A stretch of 64,000 nucleotides of DNA from Amia ocellicauda (Eukaryota; Chordata; Actinopteri; Amiiformes; Amiidae): contig NC_089863.1 of the NCBI RefSeq assembly GCF_036373705.1, forward strand, positions 800,001 to 864,000, written 5' to 3'. Below the pieces are notes generated by a model that worked only from the letters and a program-made list of their open reading frames with translations, searched no databases and was not told the DNA's origin. The translations under genes were made by a program, and so were the position numbers. Positions 32,719-46,100 of the stretch are shown here, piece by piece (within the stretch, counting starts at the first letter, position 1; the number at the start of each line of letters is the position of its first letter).

Positions 32719-34257
32719 TGGTGAGAGAGGAGACAGGAAGGACAGTGAGAGAGAGATTGTGCTCACCACAGTACAGCCTCACCCTCACTTCCTCAGCACA
32801 GCACAGCACAGCAGCACAACTCCAGTGACGTGCACAGCCTTCTGGGGGGGCAGGGGCTCATACCAAAAATGGGGACTTTGGTCCGACGGTCCGTGGAGGC
32901 TGACAAGGTGTGATGACCAGTAAGGCCTTTCAGAGAGAAAAGGGCACCACAGCACAGCATGCACCTCACGCCAGACTAGGGCGGTCTTAGAAGGTTCGGA
33001 GGTTTGGTCGGTCTCCAGACCTTCAGAGGTCCGTCAGGTGACAATCGCATTGATTTCTGTCCTCTTGTTGATAGAAATGGACAGAGTTTGAATACTGTAG
33101 CGCCACCGCACCCAATAAAGGGTTAATGGGGTGAGGGCGGTGTGGTGGGGAGGAGCGCAGGAGAGGGGTAACAGGTGAAGGAGGCGGGAGAGCGAGTCAG
33201 TGAGTGAGTTCAGTGCTGAGACCTGTGTGCGCTGCACTAATACACACAACGATTTGTTGTTGTATCACAGTCCGCAGTGATGAGACTCCTTGGGAAAAAA
33301 CCCTGCAAGCGTTACAATACTAATCCACACTTCAGATGCCCCTCACAGCCTGTCTAAAATAATTATAATTTGCATACTGTCCATTACTTAAATAAAGGTT
33401 GTTGGATATACTTCAAATCTGTCATAAAAAGCTCGTGTCAGCAGGCATTGGACCAGATTACATTCAAACGATTTTCTTCTGAAAGAGCACTATGCCCATC
33501 TGCCAGCATCTGCATTATTCTGCTTTATTAATTCTTTAACAGCGATCCTCACAGCAAAGTGTTGTAATAGAAATGTAAAACAAAACACAAGCTTAGAAAA
33601 ACATCTGCTGTTTGGAATTTTTTGCAAAAAGCACAGAAGACCCCCAGAAAGCTGAATGTAAAAAGCTGCAACTGAAAATTGGTATCATGGAGGAGCAATC
33701 AATCTCTGGGATAATTTAACCAACGAGTTTATATTATGCACTATGTGTTCAGCTTAATAGATCAATTGCATAGAACTGAAAGAAGCAAAGTGGAGATGAT
33801 CCTGTGATTAATGCGCAGCTCCGTACTGACTGCACGTTCATTGCAATTGACACATTATTATTATGATTATGATTATGATTATTATTATATATGGGAAATA
33901 GCCTATACTGTAATATTGACACAAACTCTGAACTGTAGAAGGGAGTCTTTTTATTATAGTTAATCAAAGTGTTAAGGTTACTGTGTTCCGGTGTCTTTAG
34001 TATTTTCAGTATAGTTGTGTCTTTTTCAGTGTTACTGAACACTTGTTTATTTGTTTGTTTAGCGATTTCAACATTATTACAGGTTCTTAACAACAATTGT
34101 AGTTAAAAACACTGAATTGCTTTGCTGTTACAATTAAGTCATTAACACATATACAATTAAAAAAAGCTGCAATTGTCAAAGCTAACATCTAATATCTTAA
34201 CTCTAAAATCCATTATTATAAAAAAAAAATCCAATATCCCGAAGCTCAAATCCATTG

Positions 34258-35030
34258 TCATTCAGGAGTCTGCACATATAGGGGATTGGAGATCTCCCGT
34301 ATCTCTCCGTCCGACATCTTGGGATGGCCAGTTTGTCTGAGGTCCTGAAAGCTCCCCCTGAGCAGAGGCAGCCAGTCCCTGAAGTTGGACTTGAGCAGCT
34401 TTCTGGCAAAGTCCCGGCACAACTGAGTGTGTCTCTCTGACAGGGTGCACAATGTAAGGGTGTGGAGTGCCTCTAGGTACCCTGAGTACCTCTGGCCAAG
34501 TATGATTTTACAGGCCCGTTTCTGTATGTGTTCAAGTCTATTGGTCTGGTCTGTAGTAAGGGAACTGTGCCAGATGGGGGCGGCATGGTCCAGCACGGGG
34601 CGATCAGTTCTGGCTCTCGGACACCACATTTCAGAGCAAAAAGCTTCCTGTTGGCTGAGGTCAGTGTGTGATCCACCTCACTGTCCTGGATGGTCACCCC
34701 CAGGACTGTGACTGTATTACAGACTTGGCAGGACAGGTGGGTGGTAGGTGGGTCCTCTGTGCAACTCCACCAGTGGGGTTTTCCCAATCACAGAAATGTC
34801 TCTGGTAGCGCACTTTCTGGTGAAACTGCAGATCCATGGAATCAAGCCTGGTCTCACTCCAAGGTCAAGGAGGCACTGGATTGCTGTTGTGTGATGTGTC
34901 AAGCCTTGGCAAAATCAGTTGCAATCAGTGTACTCACTGAGCCCAGAACATCAGAGGCTTCGTTCACGAAGTCCATCAGACTGAGCACGATTCTGTCTGC
35001 TGCCAAACTGCATGGGATCTAGATTTGTTG
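34258..35030 (-). mobile_element. Non-LTR retrotransposon RT relic
   Basis: On the minus strand, in broken frames: LIATDFAKAW (RT D-motif region of the type DFAKAFD), HTTAIQCLLDLGVRPGLIPW, TVTVLGVTIQDSEVD, VLDHAAPIWHSSLT, LEHIQKRACKIILGQRYSG. The catalytic YxDD motif falls in a gap. The copy is 5' truncated with several frameshifts. Clade not assigned. Confidence 0.75.
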
Positions 35031-35789
35031 CGATGTCACTGTGCAGCAAACTGTTCACATATCTTGGGGAGCTGCAATGTTAATGAGATTGACCTCAGTT
35101 CATCAATATTTGGTGGGATATATTCATCAAGGGGTTGGTTATTTGCTACTTCCTCTGTATTGAAAGAAATACAAATTACAAAGTAAACATAAGGTTAAGG
35201 TTCTTTTACTGGAAGGTTAACATGTTTCATGCAAGTAAAATCAATATAAACTGTGTTATAAAAATAAATAATAAAAAAACATGATTACTGTTCGAGCCCA
35301 TACTTTATGTCATCAATCATTTTGACAGGTACCACGCCCCCTTTTGACATTCGAACTGGAAGCCCCGCCTTTCCCCACTTGCCCTTTGACCCTTCCCGTC
35401 CACCATGTTTGTTGTAGTTTGTTTTAATTGTCAGCATGTTCTGACCATCTTGGCAGGAAGCACCGCCATCTTGAGAACAGGTCCCACCATTTTGGTTGTA
35501 GCTTATAGAGGCTGAAGTTTGGTAGTGTTTGTAGTTTAGTTAGGGGAGAAGCAGAGAAAAATTAAATTTAAATAAAACTATATATATATTTGTGGCCATG
35601 TACACAGACACATTATTTTCACATCACCTTTATTGAGCTCCAGATCACAGATGCCGATGGGGTCATGAGTATATCGCCGCGCTGATGTATCGAGCACTGC
35701 TGCCTTTTGAATCACTCTATACAGTCGCGATACTGTGTATTGACCAGCAGACGGCACTTTTGAGAGCCTGTGAACTTATTTTAGGTTCA

Positions 35790-36508
35790 ATAGCTTCATG
35801 TGTGCTCTCTGCCTGCTCTCCTCTCTGTACACTAATGCCTGCACTTCTGGCGATTTATCAGTCAGACCCCTTAATTGTGCTGGAGACACCCCTCTTTTTG
35901 CTCTCATCTCCAGTGGTGATGAGTCCATGTATCGGAAGGAGCTGGACAGCCTTGTATCATGGTGTATCAATAACACCGTGAAGACTGTTGAGATGATCAT
36001 TGATTTTAGGAAGCACCCCCCCAATCCATTACCACTGGATGGTATAGCGTTGGAAGTACGGGAGTCGTTGACGTTTCTGGGGACTATCGTCTTGAGCTCT
36101 CTTAGGTGGGACGAGAACATCACGTCGATCATCCAAACACGTCACATCTCCCGTTCTGTGCTGGTTCAGTTTCACAGTATCCTTGCCTCTTCTAATAGGG
36201 TCTGGGTTGCATCTGCTCGCTCAAAGGCAAACTGCAGCGTGTTGTTCGGGCAGCAGAGAGGTTCATTAGCTGCCATTTACCATCAAATGAGGAGCTTTAC
36301 TTTTCCAGGACTAAAGATCATCTCTGATCCCTCCACCCTGGACACCATCTGCTTCAAAAACCTTTATCTGGTCGACGATACAGGTCTATTTGGACCAGAA
36401 CAGCTAGACACAAAAACAACTTTTTCCCCAGAGCGATTACTTGTATCAATAATCATTCCAGAAATAACTAATATGCAGACTTTTATGTGTTTTATAATAT
36501 TACAATAG
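35790..36508 (+). mobile_element. Rex1/L2-like LINE RT relic
   Basis: A 236-codon frame resembles the RT of fish Rex/L2-clade LINEs: LLSSLYTNACTS, then a degraded FADDT box (NCAGDTPLFALIS), LDSLVSWCINN, VEMIIDFRK, LTFLGTIVLSSLRWDENI and late blocks. The catalytic Asp pair is not intact and the front half of the ORF is missing. It lies just upstream of the GIMAP first exon. Confidence 0.7.
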
Positions 36509-36769
36509 CATGTTTCACTATTATTTATCTGACCAGGCATTGTGTATTTATGTTGTGTGTTGTGCTTTTCACCAAGACAAATTCCTAGTGTATTTTTATG
36601 TACAATGGCAAAAAAGTAATTTTAATCTAATCTAAATGGTTTAATGCTTCGGAAAGATTAGTTTCCCCATCACCTCACACAGCGTCTGTGCTCTGACTGA
36701 ATCCTCTGCTCTCTGCCAGGACACTCCTCTTAAATTACCGAAGCATCACGTCAGCGGAGCCGGCAGCAT

Positions 36770-36892
36770 TTTCTGGGAGTGTCTTTATTCCCCGGATGAG
36801 AGCTATGTACAGCTGCAGCATTTTCTGGGAGTGTATTTAGAGGAGAGCTGTGTCCAGCTGCAGCAGGAGCAGAGAGACGCTGAAGAGGAGAG
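36770..36892 (+). promoter_or_regulatory. Direct repeat just upstream of the GIMAP start codon
   Basis: CAGCATTTTCTGGGAGTGT occurs twice (about 36765 and 36818), each followed by GAGAGCT and CAGCTGCAG-type sequence. It probably covers the promoter or 5'UTR of the GIMAP gene. No TATA box is evident. Regulatory role is inferred from position only. Confidence 0.35.
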
Positions 36893-38988
36893 ATGGCGTC
36901 TGTGAGCTCAGCCCCGCAGCCTGGTGAGTCCCTGTCTATACTGGACTGCTCTGTAGGGGAGAACGGGGTAAGATGAGCCACTTTTTCCATTACTTTGTTG
37001 AGTCATATAGATTTTTCTGAACACCACTGATACCATTGAACACCTTACAAATTGTTGCCTGTTTGGCAATCAACACCTTCTATATAGATACAATCGGGGA
37101 TGGACAAAGATACATCAAAATGTATTTTAAAATAAGATACCAAATACCTTAATTTTAAGTGTATCAAAATAAACTACAAAATACAGCAGCCACACCATGT
37201 ATCAAAATAAACTACTGTATTTTTGTATTTTAAAAATACTAAAAATACTTTTACAAGGGAGCATGAAATCACATCGCAAACCTTCTATCTATCAGCCTAT
37301 TTGATCTATCCATCACCAGTGCACTGACTCAGCTGATTAAGTAGACAATGTTTGATAGCAACAGCTTTCCTCTGCCTAACGAGTCATGTGATAAATCTGA
37401 CATATGCAACCAGTTAACAGATCAAATATTCACATATCCCTGTGATCACCCAGATGAAGGTTAGTTTTAAAGTAACCAACAGTTTAATGTTTAACTAACA
37501 GTTTGCTAATGACCCATAATTGTATCCTAATTTAGTCACTTGGTGTTTGGTAATGAAGGGCTTACTTTGCATCAGCAACACTGACATAAGAAGACAACTG
37601 ATGGCACCTATATTCATAGCACCTAGTTTCTAAATAATTAATCATTTGATTGTTAATCATAAATATAATAATACATTATGTGTCAGGCAGTCATTCATAC
37701 AATGGTATGCAAAATCATGATCCTACTAAACAGCTACTTCAATTAGGGTACAATCATTTAGCAATCAATTATTTATTTATCAATCATTGGACACCTATTT
37801 GGAAGTTGAAAACAAACATTTTAACACTTTGTCAACAATTATTAAATGATCAATATGTTTTGATTTTAAATGTAGCCATAAACGTGATCAGAAAGTAGCA
37901 ACAGAATTTGTCAAGGAGTATTAACCCAACTCCAACCACTGAATCTATGGAGAGCCTCAGAATATCTGTCTTGTTCAATAACAGACTTATTTGGAAACAA
38001 TTCTCACGAAACACAAAACAGCCCCCATTCCACACTTAGACTTGATGAGATGATCTGAGCCACAACAAACACGAGTGGTGGATGGGTTGACAACCTGCTC
38101 TTTAATGGCACTGCAGCACAACGTTGTTAATGACAATAAGGCACACGTGTGTGCATTTAACAAGTTACACCATATCATGGCATTATAATGTAATGTTGTA
38201 TGACACTGAAACACTTTATTATTTTCATGCACAACCGACGAAAACTTAACATAGGCTGAAAGTAGTTAGCTAACGTTAACTGTGAGGGCTGCTACTCGGG
38301 TCAAATAGTTAGCTAGAACATTATGTAAATTGGTAAACGATTTAGCCTAGGCCAGGGGTTCCCAGCCTTTTCCATTCCAAGGCCCACTTGATCAACATCA
38401 TAAATCTTTGAGGCCCACTACCCACAAAATCCATTCAAAAACTAATTTTAAATAAATGTAAATATATTAAATACATTTACATAATTTGTCTATGACGTCA
38501 CATTAGCTAGTAAGTGTATAGAATTGAATGAAATGCTTCTTTTGTTTTTACAATTAATCCATATAAACAAAATAAAACATCCCCTTGTAGTTTAAAATGT
38601 GTTATGTTGAACAGTAATCGTGTTTTAATTTATTTTACAAGCACACGGTTTATATATAGGTAGGCTAATGATTTAACTTGCATGAAACATGTTGACCTTC
38701 CAGTAAAAGCACTTTACTCTTAATAAACTGTATGTGTGGTGACGTATGCATGTTATCTTTAATTTGTATTTTATTCAATAGAGAAAATAGTGTCGGAAAT
38801 AACGAATTGGTATTAAAACGGTGTAAAACCCTTGATGAATAAACCCCGGTGTTCAGTAACATTAAAAAGACAACTATACTGAAAGTAGTAAATACGAAAG
38901 ACACTGGAACACAGTAACCTTAATAGTTGGTTTAACTAAAGAAAAAGACTCCCTTCTACAGTTTGTGTCAACATTATATATTTTTCAG

Positions 38989-39030
<42 letters not shown>

Positions 39031-42000
39031 GGTAAATTGCATTGAACTTAGCGCGGAGCTGCTTACTAACCACGGGATCATCTCCAGTTATTGCGCTTTC
39101 AGTTCGTTGCAATTGACCAATTAATCCTAATAAATTATGCATACTCATTTAAATGTACACTGATTAAATGATCCCGGAGATTGGTAGTTCCTCCGTGTTT
39201 ACCACTTTTCAGTTGTACAGCTTACATTCAACTTTTTGGGTGTCTTCTGTGTATTTAGCAAAAAATCCCAAACAGCAGATGTTTTTCGAGACATTTGTTT
39301 CGTTTTTCGTTTGCACGATGGCAGATAAAGAAACAATAATGCAGAATAACACAGTGGTCCACATGCATGCTGATAGATGGGGATAGTACTCTTTAAGAAG
39401 AACAAAATAGTTAAATTATAAGTGTAATCGTACATTTTCAAAATACATTATTTAAATTGAATCTGGTCCAATACCTGCTGACACAACGGTTTTTAACTTT
39501 TTTTATGTAGATAGACTACGAGTGACATGTGAAGTCAATGGCTGTATTTGAAACCGCATACTACCCATACTATACATACTACATACCAGCATGTCAGTAA
39601 TGTACGAGTAGTATGGGTAGTATGCGGTTTCAAATACAGCCCATTTCTATCAACAAGAGGAAAAACATGATGTGATTGTCAGTAACAAACATTCAAAACC
39701 TCCGAAGCTCTGGACCTTCCAAGACAGGCCTAATTATTATATATTTTTGAACAAAAAATGTATTCCTATTTTAAACGCATTTAAAAATATATGTTTGCGG
39801 CCCACCTGCAGTACAGGTTAGGAATCACTGGCCTAGGCTAATAAAACGACCAAAAATGAACTGTTACAAATTGCAGCAATTTATGCTAAAAACTGACGGA
39901 AAGCTGGCAACCTACACATTTCTCACCTTGACCTTCTTCCTCGGGTATGGATCAATTTTCTGTTCTGATCTCAACAAGTCTGGGCAAATTACTGAGTAGG
40001 CACCAATCAGAGGCAGCATTTTTAAACTACAAAATACAAAACACTATTTTGATACAAAATATGAAGCCATTTTCATCAACCCTATCAAATACAAATGACA
40101 AAATCCTATTTTGTATTTCAAATATGTATTTTAAATACATGTATCATACATACTGCCCATCCCTGGATACAATAGTTTAATGGTAGTGCAGTATGAAAAA
40201 CAGTTAGTGTTTGACCACTAGCTGCACTCACCGCATCACGGAAACACAATCAGACAATTTGATGCCCCGACGCACCGACACGCAGCCCCCATTAGTCACT
40301 GAAGCCCCGCCCACTGCTGTGACAGGCTGGCTGACCAGAGGGGCGGGGCTGGATTTGTGCGTTAGCTATACACTCACCTAAAGGATTATTAGGAACACCA
40401 TACTAATACTGTGTTTGACCCCCTTTCACCTTCAGAACTGCCTTAATTCTACGTGGCATTGATTCAACAAGGTGCTGAAAGCATTCTTTAGAAATGTTGG
40501 CCCATATTGATAGGATAGCATCTTGCAGTTGATGGAGATTTGTGGGATGCACATCCAGGGCACGAAGCTCCCGTTCCACCACATCCCAAAGATGCTCTAT
40601 TGGGTTGAGATTGGTGACTGTGGGGGCCAGTTTAGTACAGTGAACTCATTGTCATGTTCAAGAAACCAATTTGAAATGATTCGACCTTTGTGACATGGTG
40701 CATTATCCTGCTGGAAGTAGCCATCAGAGGATGGGTACATGGTGGTCATAAAGGGATGGACATGGTCAGAAACAATGCTCAGGTAGGCCGTGGCATTTAA
40801 ACGATGCCCAATTGGCACTAAGGGGCCTAAAGTGTGCCAAGAAAACATCCCCCACACCATTACACCACCACCACCAGCCTGCACAGTGGTAACAAGGCAT
40901 GATGGATCCATGTTCTCATTCTGTTTACGCCAAATTCTGACTCTACCATCTGAATGTCTCAACAGAAATCGAGACTCATCAGACCAGGCAACATTTTTCC
41001 AGTCTTCAACTGTCCAATTTTGGTGAGCTTGTGCAAATTGTAGCCTCTTTTTCCTATTTGTAGTGGAGATGAGTGGTACCCGGTGGGGTCTTCTGCTGTT
41101 GTAGCCCATCCGCCTCAAGGTTGTACGTGTTGTGGCTTCACAAATGCTTTGCTGCATACCTCGGTTGTAACGAGTGGTTATTTCAGTCAAAGTTGCTCTT
41201 CTATCAGCTTGAATCAGTCGGCCCATTCTCCTCTGACCTCTAGCATCAACAAGGCATTTTCGCCCACAGGACTGCCGCATACTGGATGTTTTTCCCTTTT
41301 CACACCATTCTTTGTAAACCCTAGAAATGGTTGTGCGTGAAAATCCCAGTAACTGAGCAGATTGTGAAATACTCAGACCGGCCCGTCTGGCACCAACAAC
41401 CATGCCACGCTCAAAATTGCTTAAATCACCTTTCTTTCCCATTCAGACATTCAGTTTGGAGTTCAGGAGATTGTCTTGACCAGGACCACACCCCTAAATG
41501 CATTGAAGCAACTGCCATGTGATTGGTTGGTTAGATAATTGCATTAATGAGAAATTGAACAGGTGTTCCTAATAATCCTTTAGGTGAGTGTATATTTAAC
41601 TCCACATTTAAAATGTATGTTTGGCATTTATATTTAAATCTAACATTTATATTTAACTTTTACATTTATAAATGTAAATGTTAAATATATTTAACATTTA
41701 TATTTAGACTAAATATTAATTTCAAAGTTAAATGTTTAGTTTGCAAAGCCCATATTTAGGATTTAGCTACATATTTAATCAAACGATAAATATTTATTTG
41801 TCAAAAACGGAGATTTAGAATTGATTTAAGTTATTAAATATTAAGTATTTATTTTAAAAAATGAGATCGGCTTAAGTATTTAATCTGGAAAAAAATAAAA
41901 TAAATTAAAAGTGTGCGCTGTTTTACATTTGGCGCCATATACTAGGGTTGTATGGATGAAAATCAACACATACTGTTAATGACATGTTACAGAAACTACA

Positions 42001-43151
42001 CACACACACACACACACACATTGCCATATTGCATCCTGTATGTGCAGATTGTCTTGCTATAGTTGACTAGAGACCTAACACCAGAAACACCATAGCAGCT
42101 TTTTCAATTGAAAAGAAAACGTCTCTGCAATGTGCTATGTTAATATTTGAATTAAATACATATACGGTGTTTCAGGTGTAAACTCCTCAAACTTAAGCTA
42201 TAAATACTTACTTCTCCAACCGCCGACCCGCAGTTAATGCAGCAGGCTATACTGAATATTATAGAGCCGCCAATGTTCTCTTGCCTTTTCCTGCTCCCTT
42301 CACTGCTTTCCTTTTTTCTTTCTATCAATTAACATTCCACCTCACCCTTGTGCACTTCTGCTCCTGTCCTTTGTTCTTATTGGTCCTGCTCCTGTCCTCC
42401 TAGTTCCTGCTTTCCTTTATAAACCCCTCACTGCCCTCACTCTGGCCAAAGTGTTGTCAGCTCTACCTGCATCACCAAGCCGTGTGCTCCTGGTTCCGTG
42501 TGCTCCTGGTTCCGTGTGCTCCTGGTTCCGTGTGCTCCTGGTTCCGTACCTTTTGTCTGCTCATTGCAGTAGCTCTGCACTTGGGTCCTTTCTCTATCAG
42601 CTTAATGGTCCTCTCACGAGGTAACCGTGATAATAAGCATAACTGCTTTGCTTGTCTTACTGGGTCTGTGTCTTTATTTACTTAAAAGATAATTAGAAAG
42701 CTAATGAAATTACAATAGATTGTTTGGTATATATAAAGGAGTGGTAGAAATGTTGGGAAGCTAATAATGCATGAGTGTTGATTTAAAACTTTCTGGATGG
42801 TCATGGATGTACACTTTAAAACGGTTGATTTTAACACCCTACAGTGCTGGTTACACAACAATGTAAAGTGTTATTGTTTTGATTTATTGACACTTTCAAA
42901 GTGATGATTTCCAACACCAGAAGTGTTGGGATCCCAACAATGCTTGGGTGTTAATTTTCTCAACACTTTTCAAAGTGTTAATTTATACTTTTTTGGATGG
43001 TCGTGCATGTACACTTTGATAGAGTTGATTTTAACACCTACAGTGTTAAAGTTGCTAATGATGTTTTGCTGTGCAGAATGTGTATACAGACGAACAGGGA
43101 ATCTGCCAGCAATCAACTAAACAATTAACTAACAGTCAGGAACACTAGCGC

Positions 43152-43192
<41 letters not shown>

Positions 43193-46100
43193 ATATATAT
43201 ATTTATTTATTGGAGCAAACGGGTAAAATCCTATTGGCTAATAACCAGGAAGAGCTGATTCAAGGTTTCACACAATAACAAGCGCTGAGTGCAACAAAGC
43301 TCCGTAACAATACATAAAATAACAAAACAAAAAACATCATAATGAGATAATAAAAATTATCCTAGTGGTCCATTCAAACGTGTCTGGCAGTCTGGGTTTG
43401 GCCTGTGGTCCGCCTGTTGACTACCCCTGCTGTACAGGGAACACACGCGCACCCACACTATTGTGTGAACTGTAATGCTTTAATGCTCAGCTAATAAAAG
43501 CATGATGTTCTTCATTGATGTGAAATCAGTCCTCTTATTTCTGTGTTAACATTGGCCATCTGGGTTTATAGTTTGCAAACACTTTAAGTAGGCTAACTTC
43601 GCTTTATAACCTTTGTTAACTAGCTACTGTACAAACAGTATAAAATGCAAGCTCATTACCGTGGGCTCAATACAATAGGTGCAATGGACGTGAGTTAAGC
43701 TCTCTGCACAGGGTTTGCACAGGGCTGATATTATTGCGTTCTACATTAACAAGTAGGTTTCTGTTCGGGACACAAGATTAGCCTACAGGACCAACACTAT
43801 AGCAGCTCTATACAGTGCACCTTCACTTCGATACTTCGGAAGTATCCTTTAAAGCGTTTACAGTCAATAGTGTTATCATATGTATTGTTTTTACATTCGG
43901 AATAATCGTATTTCCAGGAGCGTCTGATTTGCGGGTCTGCATCAATACTTACACTTGAACACAGCGCAGAGAACAGCTGACCAATGGCAGCGCTTCAGTC
44001 CTGTGTGGGCGTGGCTTTCCCAGAACTGCGGTGCAATTCAAAGTAATGCGTAGTTGCAGTAGGATGCGTTAAAAACGGATATAAGCCTCATATTAATATT
44101 ATTATTATTTGAAATATGATAGTGTTCTTAGAAAACTGAAATAATATACCTATTTATTCTTAATCGTCAGAGAAGGAGATCCGCTTTGAATGGATTTTGC
44201 CGCTGCGGCAGCACTACACCCCTGCTCAGGACCTAATGAGGCAGATTTTGTGAAGAGATCATTTCACAGCATTAATGTACATGTGCTTATGACGTTAATG
44301 ACAATTTTAATGACAATTAGGCCTATACAATATCAGACTCTGGATAATACTGTACATCCTCCATGACTTGACCTCAGTTATTCCCATATGATCTGTGACT
44401 CCAACCTGACTAATTTCAAATATTAAAGCCAAGTGCCCAGGCTCTGGGCACGACTCAAGAATATTCAGAAACTCTACATTGTGCCAGATATTCGCGGAAG
44501 GTGTAGGAAATAATTAGGGCTGACCCCTGAAAGTCGACGAGTCGAATCATCAGTCGGAGACCCCTCAGTCGACTGAGATTCTTCAAGTCGAACAGTCGTT
44601 TTGTTTTGTTTTTGTCAGTCAAATCAAAAGTATTGTATTTCAAAAATTACGCATGATCCTTACAAAGATGTCGTTTTCGTCAAAATAGGTGCTTTAGTTT
44701 TCTTCTGGGCAGCCCCCCTTACGCCAGCACAGCTGGTCACGTTTGTTTTGCATTCTGCAGATCTGCGTCACAATAACTGGACCACTTTGTTTACAAGGTT
44801 TCGAGTTGCATTTCAGTGACACACATTATACATTTATAATATATATATAATATAAAGCAATACGCAAACGTGTATCAGCACTTAATCAGCTTTGTATTTT
44901 AGTTTTAAATAATTTTATCGTGTGGAATTGATGTTTTGGCTTAAATCTGAATTCATTTTCATTGTTTATCAGATCAGAATAAATATGTTTTCGATTATTA
45001 TTGAATTGAACACGTGTGAATAAAACCGCAGTATATTAAACTCTTTACAGGTACAGTACTCTGAATTGAAACTAGTTTTGACACTTTTGACCCGCAGCAG
45101 TGCTGTGATGGGTTCAGCCGTGTGGCGCAGCTCTCTGCACTGGCATCCCTGTGTCAACACACTGACTCGGGCAAAAACAAACACAAACTGACCGGCGCGC
45201 CTCTTATTTTCACGCTCATAACTGCCAAGTCCCAACCGATTTTTCAAAAACAACTACAGATATGTAATATAGACAAGCACATGAATATATCATGTAAGTG
45301 TCAGCTATGAGCTGATTGATTTATCTTTTTTAAGCATGAGGTAAAGGGAATAAATGTGTTTTTTATTTATTTATATTGGGCCGTTTCTATAGCGCATTCA
45401 GACCCATATTGGTTAAACCCTCTACTTTAAATTGATATGCAGTTTATTTGTCAAATCATACTTCTAGTAATGGGACTTTTCCTTTAAATGAGGGGTGCGA
45501 TTGAAATGTTCGGTGCCGCCTGGCGGAAAAAATGGCTACTGCAGACACGTTTAAATTAAATCTGTTCAGTAGTAATTTTTTTGACACAGACATTGAGTAT
45601 ATTGATGTATCTGTCATGTATGATTGATTCAATCTTTATTTTAAACGGTTATTGGTTTACTCATTTACATGTTGTTTTTAATGTTTACTGTGAAATAAAA
45701 CATTTTGGTTAGGTGGATTTAAAAAAAAATACATGTATGCTGTCTGTCACATTATTCTGACAATTTTTCCATATGGTAGCCCGACTTTGTCGGCAATACA
45801 AATAGACCGCAATTCAAATCTTGCATCATATGCAGCCTCTTCTATTGATTTTTAAATGCAAAAAAAATATATTCCCATGACTCTGTTGCATTTGCTAATG
45901 TTAATGTTGTCGAAATCATCACTGAAACTCATGCCAACGGATTTTCTGATTGCCAGATAGATTATTATACTTAAAAGAAAAAGGAATGAATAGTTGAATA
46001 GAACAGTCAGGTACGGCCCTAGAAATAATCTTATTTATCAGAAATCATTGCTTAAATATCTGTTTTATGAAGTGATCTAATACTGTCATAGGTCAATATG

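Larger units (their letters stand above)
30274..34743. repeat. Segmental duplication, copy B
   Basis: Direct repeat of 24655-28832 about 5.6-5.9 kb away. It has the truncated gp1ba start, the same AG-rich 5' flank, a Tc1 with better preserved ends, fewer copies of the 42-bp minisatellite and the same following noncoding block. Small indels and substitutions are spread throughout, so this is not a recent assembly duplicate. Confidence 0.88.
37095..40165. mobile_element. Non-autonomous hAT-type element with 8-bp target duplication
   Basis: Flanked by GATACAAT on both sides (37087-37094 and 40166-40173). The ends read CGGGGATGGACAAAGATAC and, inverted, CAGGGATGGGCAGTATG, matching a common fish hAT end. 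The sub-terminal part is rich in TGTATTTTAAAATA. It holds another hAT (38353-39830) inside. No transposase reading was seen. Confidence 0.85.
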
